Shown here piece by piece: positions 1 to 3,339 of a stretch of DNA of 6,331 nucleotides; the first letter of the stretch is position 1; the number at the start of each line of letters is the position of its first letter. The notes under the pieces were generated by a model. That model ran no database searches. It had not been told where the DNA came from and worked only from the letters and a program-made list of their open reading frames with translations. The position numbers were made by a program, and so were the translations under genes. The stretch spans positions 1 through 6,331 of the forward strand of contig RFNI01000137.1 in the NCBI GenBank assembly GCA_009927245.1, read 5' to 3'. This DNA comes from Actinomycetota bacterium. GTDB taxonomy: Bacteria > Actinomycetota > Actinomycetes > Actinomycetales > Microbacteriaceae.

Positions 1-683
1 CCACCTGACTTGATGGTTCCTGCAGATGCATCAGCACCACGCATGAACGAAACTGGGCCGGATGCAGAACCACCTGATGAACGAAGAAGTTCCTTAGATG
101 AACGGATGCGTGACAGGTTCAAACCTGCACCTGATCCACCCTTGAAGATCATTCCCTCTTCGCGGTACCAGTTAAGAATTGATTCCATTGAGTCATCTAC
201 CGACAAGATGAAACAAGCTGAAACCTGCTGTGGGCTTGAAGTACCAACGTTGAACCAAACTGGTGAGTTGAACGCAAAGATCTGGTTCACAAGCATGTAG
301 GTGAGTTCGTGCTCAAAGATGGTTGCATCTTCTTCTGAAGCGAAGTAACCGTGGTCACGTCCACCCTTGGTGTAGGTAAGAACGATTCTGTCGATCAGCT
401 GACGAAGGCTGAACTCACGAGCTGCAGTTCCTAGCGCACCACGGAAGTACTTGGTGGTAACGATGGTTGACGCGTTTAGGCTCCAGAACTCTGGGAACTC
501 CACACTGCGCTGCTCGAAGATGGTCTCGCCAGTCTTCCAGTTGGTCTGAACTACGTCACGGTACTCCCAGGTGACCTGGTCGTATGGGTGAACTCCCTCA
601 GTTGTGTAGATGCGCTCAATCTTGAGCCCCTTGCGCCCCTGACTAGCTGCACCGGCGTCGGTGTAAGCCGATGTATCGGTCAT
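1..683 (-). CDS. nrdJ: Class II (B12-dependent) ribonucleotide reductase, N-terminal 227 residues, truncated by window edge
   Basis: This enzyme reduces ribonucleotides to deoxyribonucleotides in the cytoplasm using adenosylcobalamin, supplying dNTPs for replication. Reading starts at ATG 683 and stays open to base 1 (227 full codons). Recognisable blocks are GLKIERIYTTEGVHPYDQV (about residues 19-37), FNSPVWFNVG (138-147), QQVSACFILSVDDSM (152-166, with Cys157 the likely first cysteine of the redox pair), GGSGAGLNLSRIRSSKELL (182-200), and SASGPVSFMRGADASAGT (206-223). These match the actinobacterial NrdJ family closely. The start is supported by a purine-rich GAGGAAAGG about 7 bases upstream. 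The gene lies 52 bp downstream of nrdR on the same strand, so co-transcription is likely. Codon choice is strongly biased: all nine Tyr codons are TAC and all seven Asn codons are AAC, as expected for a highly expressed gene. The second half of the active site and the C-terminal cysteines lie outside the window. Identity is secure; only the B12-dependent class is inferred from family resemblance. Confidence 0.95.
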   Translation of the reverse strand, partial: MTDTSAYTDAGAASQGRKGLKIERIYTTEGVHPYDQVTWEYRDVVQTNWKTGETIFEQRSVEFPEFWSLNASTIVTTKYFRGALGTAAREFSLRQLIDRIVLTYTKGGRDHGYFASEEDATIFEHELTYMLVNQIFAFNSPVWFNVGTSSPQQVSACFILSVDDSMESILNWYREEGMIFKGGSGAGLNLSRIRSSKELLRSSGGSASGPVSFMRGADASAGTIKSG

Positions 684-735
684 TTTGTTGCCTTTCCTCT
701 TAGTTGTTTAGTTTTTATGCTGTAATCGCAAACGG

Positions 736-1206
736 CTAGACCGCTTGCGAAACCTGGTTTTCGCGCTCAACTTTGAGCACTGCTATTGCTGCTTCGAAAT
801 CCTCTAAGCTCTCCCAGCCTTGGTAAACGCTGGCAAATCTCATAAAAGCCACTTCGTCTAGCTTGCGAAGTGGTTCAAGGATGGCTAAACCAACCTCTTG
901 AGCCTCAACTTGGGCTGTTCCTGTTGCTCTGATCGTTTCTTCAACTGTTTGAGCAAGCATTGCTAGGTCAGACTCTGTAACAGGTCTTCCCTGGCAAGCC
1001 TTACGAACACCATTGACAATCTTGTCTCTGCTGAACGGCTCGGTTGTGCCTCCCCTTTTAGCTACTAGAAGACTTGAAGTCTCCAAAGTAGAGAAACGAG
1101 CGCCACATTCTGGACACTGACGCCTTCTTCGGATGTTTGATCCATCCTCAGAAGTACGCGAATCCATGACTCTAGAGTCGATATGGCGGCAAAAAGGACA
1201 GTGCAT
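736..1206 (-). CDS. nrdR: Transcriptional repressor NrdR
   Basis: NrdR is a nucleotide-sensing repressor of ribonucleotide reductase genes. The 156-residue product has the usual family length. It starts MHCPFC and has a zinc ribbon with paired cysteines C3/C6 and C31/C34 around an arginine-rich stretch (RRRR at 26-29). The ATP-cone domain follows at about residues 46-136, with the family blocks TEPFSRDKI and GVRKACQGRPVT and the LDEVAFMRFASVYQ block near its end. The start codon at 1206 has a strong GGAGG six bases upstream. Two NrdR-box-like sites sit 62 and 93 bp upstream of the start, suggesting autoregulation. nrdJ follows after 52 bp on the same strand, so the pair forms regulator plus target in one operon. 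In family members, ATP or dATP binding to the cone controls oligomer state and DNA binding. No frameshift or missing key residue is seen. Confidence 0.96.
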   Translation of the reverse strand: MHCPFCRHIDSRVMDSRTSEDGSNIRRRRQCPECGARFSTLETSSLLVAKRGGTTEPFSRDKIVNGVRKACQGRPVTESDLAMLAQTVEETIRATGTAQVEAQEVGLAILEPLRKLDEVAFMRFASVYQGWESLEDFEAAIAVLKVERENQVSQAV

Positions 1207-1261
1207 GATTTGCCTCCACTCTTCTAGGGTCGTTTGCGAATTATTTACTCAAGAGAAACTA

Positions 1262-1267
1262 AATATA
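1262..1267 (-). promoter_or_regulatory. Possible -10 element for nrdR-nrdJ
   Basis: The minus strand reads TATATT here, 55 bp upstream of the nrdR start. The 17 bases upstream of it are almost exactly the proximal NrdR box, so a bound repressor would cover the promoter spacer. The matching -35 position (GAAATA) is poor. An alternative is TTGCTT at 1330-1335 with CAAGAT 17 bases downstream, overlapping the distal box. Neither can be chosen from sequence alone. Confidence 0.3.
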
Positions 1268-1268
1268 C

Positions 1269-1284
1269 ACACAAGATGTGGTGA
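1269..1284 (-). promoter_or_regulatory. NrdR box, proximal to nrdR
   Basis: The minus strand reads TCACCACATCTTGTGT. It fits the known NrdR-box form (ACAC, W, an ACATCT-like core, W, GTGT) at about 14 of 16 positions, judged against the consensus as I remember it. It lies 62 bp upstream of the nrdR start. Its centre is 31 bp from that of the second box, about three helical turns, the spacing typical of tandem NrdR operators. Confidence 0.78.
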
Positions 1285-1299
1285 TATTTCATTTCTCCG

Positions 1300-1315
1300 T
1301 CCCTATATCTTGTGG
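1300..1315 (+). promoter_or_regulatory. NrdR box, distal to nrdR
   Basis: The plus strand reads TCCCTATATCTTGTGG. It shares the ATCTTGTG half-site with the proximal box and has the CTATAT core common in NrdR boxes. Its left half (TCCC) is a weaker match to ACAC. A 15-bp spacer separates it from the proximal box, so the centres are 31 bp apart. The pairing with a second box directly upstream of nrdR is the main support. Confidence 0.72.
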
Positions 1316-1404
1316 TTTTGTCCCCTCAGAAGCAAATTTCATTCGACGACGGCGTGTTGCCCATGACTACGCGGAATGAGACACAAAAACACTAACCTTC
1401 AACT

Positions 1405-1419
1405 AAAGATTTAATCTTT
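1405..1419. repeat. 15-bp AT-rich perfect palindrome after hisD
   Basis: AAAGATTTAATCTTT has two 7-base arms around a single central base and begins 18 bases past the hisD stop codon. It could be a weak hairpin at the hisD transcript end or a protein site. It is not a convincing intrinsic terminator: it has no GC in the stem beyond one pair per arm, almost no loop, and the nearest T run on the minus strand starts about 16 bases further on. Confidence 0.35.
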
Positions 1420-1437
1420 CTGTTACCAAAAGAGTTT

Positions 1438-2748
1438 TTAGAAACGAACCTTTATCGCGTCACCATGGGCTGAAAGGCCCTCTTGGTTGGCGATAGCAAC
1501 TACATTATTTGCCACCTCTGACAATGCAGTTTGGCTGTAGTCAATCAGCTGTTGAGCCCTCAAAAACGTGTGAACGCCCAATCCTGAGCTAAATCTTGCC
1601 TGCCCACCGGTTGGAAGAACGTGGTTAGAGCCTGCTAGGTAGTCTCCCAGAGAAACTGGCGAGAAGGGTCCCAGGAATATCGCTCCAGCATTAGTGATCT
1701 GCTTGGAAACGGCACTGGGATCTGCTGTTTGGATTGAAAGGTGCTCGGTGGCATAGTAATTTGCTATTGCTATGCCCTGCTCCATGCTGGAAACAAGCAC
1801 AAGAGCGCTCTGCTGGGCCTTCAGGGCAGCCGCTGCGCGCTCTTGGTTCTCGGTGTCGGCTAGCTGTGAACTGACTTCCTGAAGCACTTGAGCGATGAGT
1901 TCCTCAGAATCTGTTACTAGAACTGCTGCCGCTAGCTCGTCGTGTTCGGCTTGGGAAAGTAGATCTGCTGCCACAAATCTAGGGTTCGCTTGGCTATCAG
2001 CCAAAATAAGGATTTCTGTGGGGCCAGCCTCAGAATCAATAGCGATTTTGCCCTGTAATAAGCGCTTAGCGGCAGCAACATAGACGTTTCCAGGGCCGGT
2101 GACCAGTTCGACTGGTTCAAGGCCAATTTCAGGCACTCCGAAGGCAAAGGCAGCAACAGCTGCCGGGCCACCGATGACATAAACGTTCTCGACACCCAAA
2201 AGAGCCGCCGTAGCCAACACGGTTGGGTTTGGTCTGCCACCAAAGGCTTTTTGACCTGGTGTTGCAATTGATATTTGCTTTACCCCCGCTACCTGGGCGG
2301 GAACAACGTTCATAACAACGCTGGAAGGGTAAACAGCCTTTCCACCTGGGACATAGAGTCCAACCGACTCAACTGGCTGCCAGCGTTGGCTGACATTTGC
2401 ACCTTCGGCTAATGAAACGCTGGTATTCGAAGGCATATTCGCCTGAGAGACTCTTCTAACCCTGTCTATTGCTACTTCGATTGAGGTTCTGAGTTCAGAA
2501 TCAAGACCTTCGAGTGCTTGAGCTAGTTCCTGAGCCGAGACTTTGATTGGTTCGATGTCGATTCCATCGATTGCCTTGGCAACTCTAACTAGAGCTTTTG
2601 CGCCTTCTCTTTGAATTTCAACTAGCAGGGGTTTGATGCTCTCGGCAGCCTGGCTGACATCGATGCTCGCTCTGGGAAGTTCAGTCGCGACTAATTCACG
2701 AGTTATTTTCTGATCCCGAAGATCTAGAACCCTGATTTCATTGCCCAT
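1438..2748 (-). CDS. hisD: Histidinol dehydrogenase
   Basis: HisD performs the last two oxidation steps of histidine biosynthesis, L-histidinol to L-histidine, with NAD+ and a zinc ion. The product is 436 residues from ATG 2748, normal for the family. Visible blocks are QRWQPVESVGLYVPGGKAVY (121-140), YPSSVVMNVVPAQVAGV (140-156), TGPGNVYVAAAKRL (217-230) and AIDSEAGPTEILILAD (236-251). By alignment with the E. coli enzyme, the zinc ligands are Gln266 and His269 (SQAEHD), Asp369 (LGDYLAGSNH) and His428 (AHGD), and the catalytic pair is Glu335-His336 (ATEHL). The frame extends upstream to a GTG at 2847, but those 33 residues are not conserved and would run into the divergent gene, so M at 2748 before EIRVLDLRD is preferred. 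No strong ribosome binding site precedes it. No other his gene is in the window, so hisD seems to stand alone. Confidence 0.96.
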   Translation of the reverse strand: MGNEIRVLDLRDQKITRELVATELPRASIDVSQAAESIKPLLVEIQREGAKALVRVAKAIDGIDIEPIKVSAQELAQALEGLDSELRTSIEVAIDRVRRVSQANMPSNTSVSLAEGANVSQRWQPVESVGLYVPGGKAVYPSSVVMNVVPAQVAGVKQISIATPGQKAFGGRPNPTVLATAALLGVENVYVIGGPAAVAAFAFGVPEIGLEPVELVTGPGNVYVAAAKRLLQGKIAIDSEAGPTEILILADSQANPRFVAADLLSQAEHDELAAAVLVTDSEELIAQVLQEVSSQLADTENQERAAAALKAQQSALVLVSSMEQGIAIANYYATEHLSIQTADPSAVSKQITNAGAIFLGPFSPVSLGDYLAGSNHVLPTGGQARFSSGLGVHTFLRAQQLIDYSQTALSEVANNVVAIANQEGLSAHGDAIKVRF

Positions 2749-2776
2749 GAATTGCTTAACTTTCTGACTTTTGACT

Positions 2777-2782
2777 ATTGTA
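2777..2782 (-). promoter_or_regulatory. Possible -10 element for hisD
   Basis: The minus strand reads TACAAT (preceded by CGCT), a 5 of 6 match to TATAAT, and lies 28 bp upstream of the hisD ATG, giving a leader of roughly 20 bases. The hexamer 17 bases upstream (CAGTTA) is a poor -35 and falls inside the 15-bp palindrome. This is a sequence-match guess only. Confidence 0.35.
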
Positions 2783-2797
2783 AGCGAATGGCCAAAC

Positions 2798-2812
2798 GCT
2801 AACTGAGTTAGC
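2798..2812. promoter_or_regulatory. 15-bp palindrome in the hisD / flavin reductase divergent promoter region, candidate operator
   Basis: GCTAACTGAGTTAGC has perfect 7-base arms around one central G. Outer arms CCAA (2792-2795) and TTGG (2814-2817) extend the symmetry with a one-base offset. It lies midway in the 90-bp gap between two divergent genes, where the upstream elements of both promoters must fall, so a shared operator is plausible. No known regulator is recognised. Confidence 0.45.
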
Positions 2813-2826
2813 CTTGGTATGAAAGT

Positions 2827-2831
2827 AAGGA
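2827..2831 (+). promoter_or_regulatory. Ribosome binding site fixing a TTG start
   Basis: AAGGA lies seven bases before the TTG at 2839. It is the reason for calling this non-ATG codon the start of the flavin reductase gene; there is no in-frame ATG nearby that would keep the conserved N-terminal helix (TEALKAAFRRHASGV). Confidence 0.6.
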
Positions 2832-2838
2832 TTACATC

Positions 2839-3339
2839 TTGGAGCACATAACCGATACCACTGAGGCGTTAAAGGCAGCGTTCCGTCGCCACGCCTCTGG
2901 TGTTTGTCTAATCACAATGAATGACCCTGAAGGTAACCCAGTTGGCTTCACAGCGACTTCTGTGACCTCACTCGGTTCTGACCCAGCTCTGGCATCATTC
3001 AACGTTGCCAGAGGCGCTAGCAGCTGGCCAGCGCTGGCTGTCGCCGAGTATGTTTCAATCCAGATGCTGAACGAGAGCAGTCTTCCGCTAGCAATCAGAA
3101 TGTCTCAAGATCACACCCAGAGATTTACTCCTAAAGACTGGTTTAGAGAAGAAAAGACAAACCTGCCAATCTTCGAAAAGATTAACGCTGCTTTGATTTG
3201 TAAGGTTATCGCTCGTTACGAAGTAGAGAAGAATGCAGTTGTAGTCGTTGAGATTCTCGAAGGACTATTCGCCGAAGAGCTCCCCAGCCTTCTCTACCAC
3301 CAGCGTGGATACGTCGTCCCCGGCGACCGAATCAGCTAA
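2839..3339 (+). CDS. Flavin reductase-like FMN-binding domain protein
   Basis: This 166-residue product resembles the flavin reductase-like family (split-barrel FMN-binding fold), whose members reduce flavin with NAD(P)H, often for a partner monooxygenase. Seen in order: FRRHASGVCLITMND (15-29), the flavin-contacting block GFTATSVTSLGSDPALASFN (36-55), VSIQMLN (72-78) at the domain core, and the terminal LLYHQRGYVVPG (151-162). The usual Gly-Asp-His near the last strands (GDHxxxxG) is replaced by EKN at about 130-132, so cofactor or substrate details may differ from the type members. The start is TTG with AAGGA seven bases upstream. The gene is divergent from hisD and convergent with dnaE, whose coding region covers its last 75 bp. 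No monooxygenase partner is present in the window, so the substrate is unknown. The family call is firm; the specific reaction is inference. Confidence 0.85.
   Translation: MEHITDTTEALKAAFRRHASGVCLITMNDPEGNPVGFTATSVTSLGSDPALASFNVARGASSWPALAVAEYVSIQMLNESSLPLAIRMSQDHTQRFTPKDWFREEKTNLPIFEKINAALICKVIARYEVEKNAVVVVEILEGLFAEELPSLLYHQRGYVVPGDRIS

Larger units (their letters stand above)
1207..1437. promoter_or_regulatory. Intergenic control region between hisD 3' end and nrdR
   Basis: This 231-bp stretch has no credible gene. It carries the 3' flank of hisD (a short AT-rich palindrome), the two NrdR-box-like sites, and the leader of nrdR with its GGAGG. The part nearest nrdR is AT-rich, fitting a promoter region. 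A plus-strand open frame running into it from 1133 is antisense to nrdR and has no family resemblance. Confidence 0.75.

Noticed and set aside
10..300. Plus-strand open frame of 96 codons
   Set aside because: It lies wholly antisense to the conserved nrdJ coding sequence and has no family resemblance.
684..735. Cobalamin riboswitch in front of the B12-dependent reductase gene
   Set aside because: The gap is only 52 bp, too short for the roughly 200-base structure, and no B12-box-like sequence is visible here or in 1207-1437.
1133..1366. Plus-strand open frame of 77 codons across the nrdR start and its promoter
   Set aside because: It covers the nrdR 5' end and both NrdR boxes in antisense, has no recognisable domain and no convincing ribosome binding site.
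1932..2267. Minus-strand open frame of 111 codons inside hisD
   Set aside because: It is an alternate frame within a strongly conserved region of hisD and has no independent support.
2749..2847. A 33-residue N-terminal extension of HisD from GTG 2847
   Set aside because: The extra residues are not conserved, it would overlap the divergent gene start, and HisD proteins begin close to the EIRVLDLRD segment.
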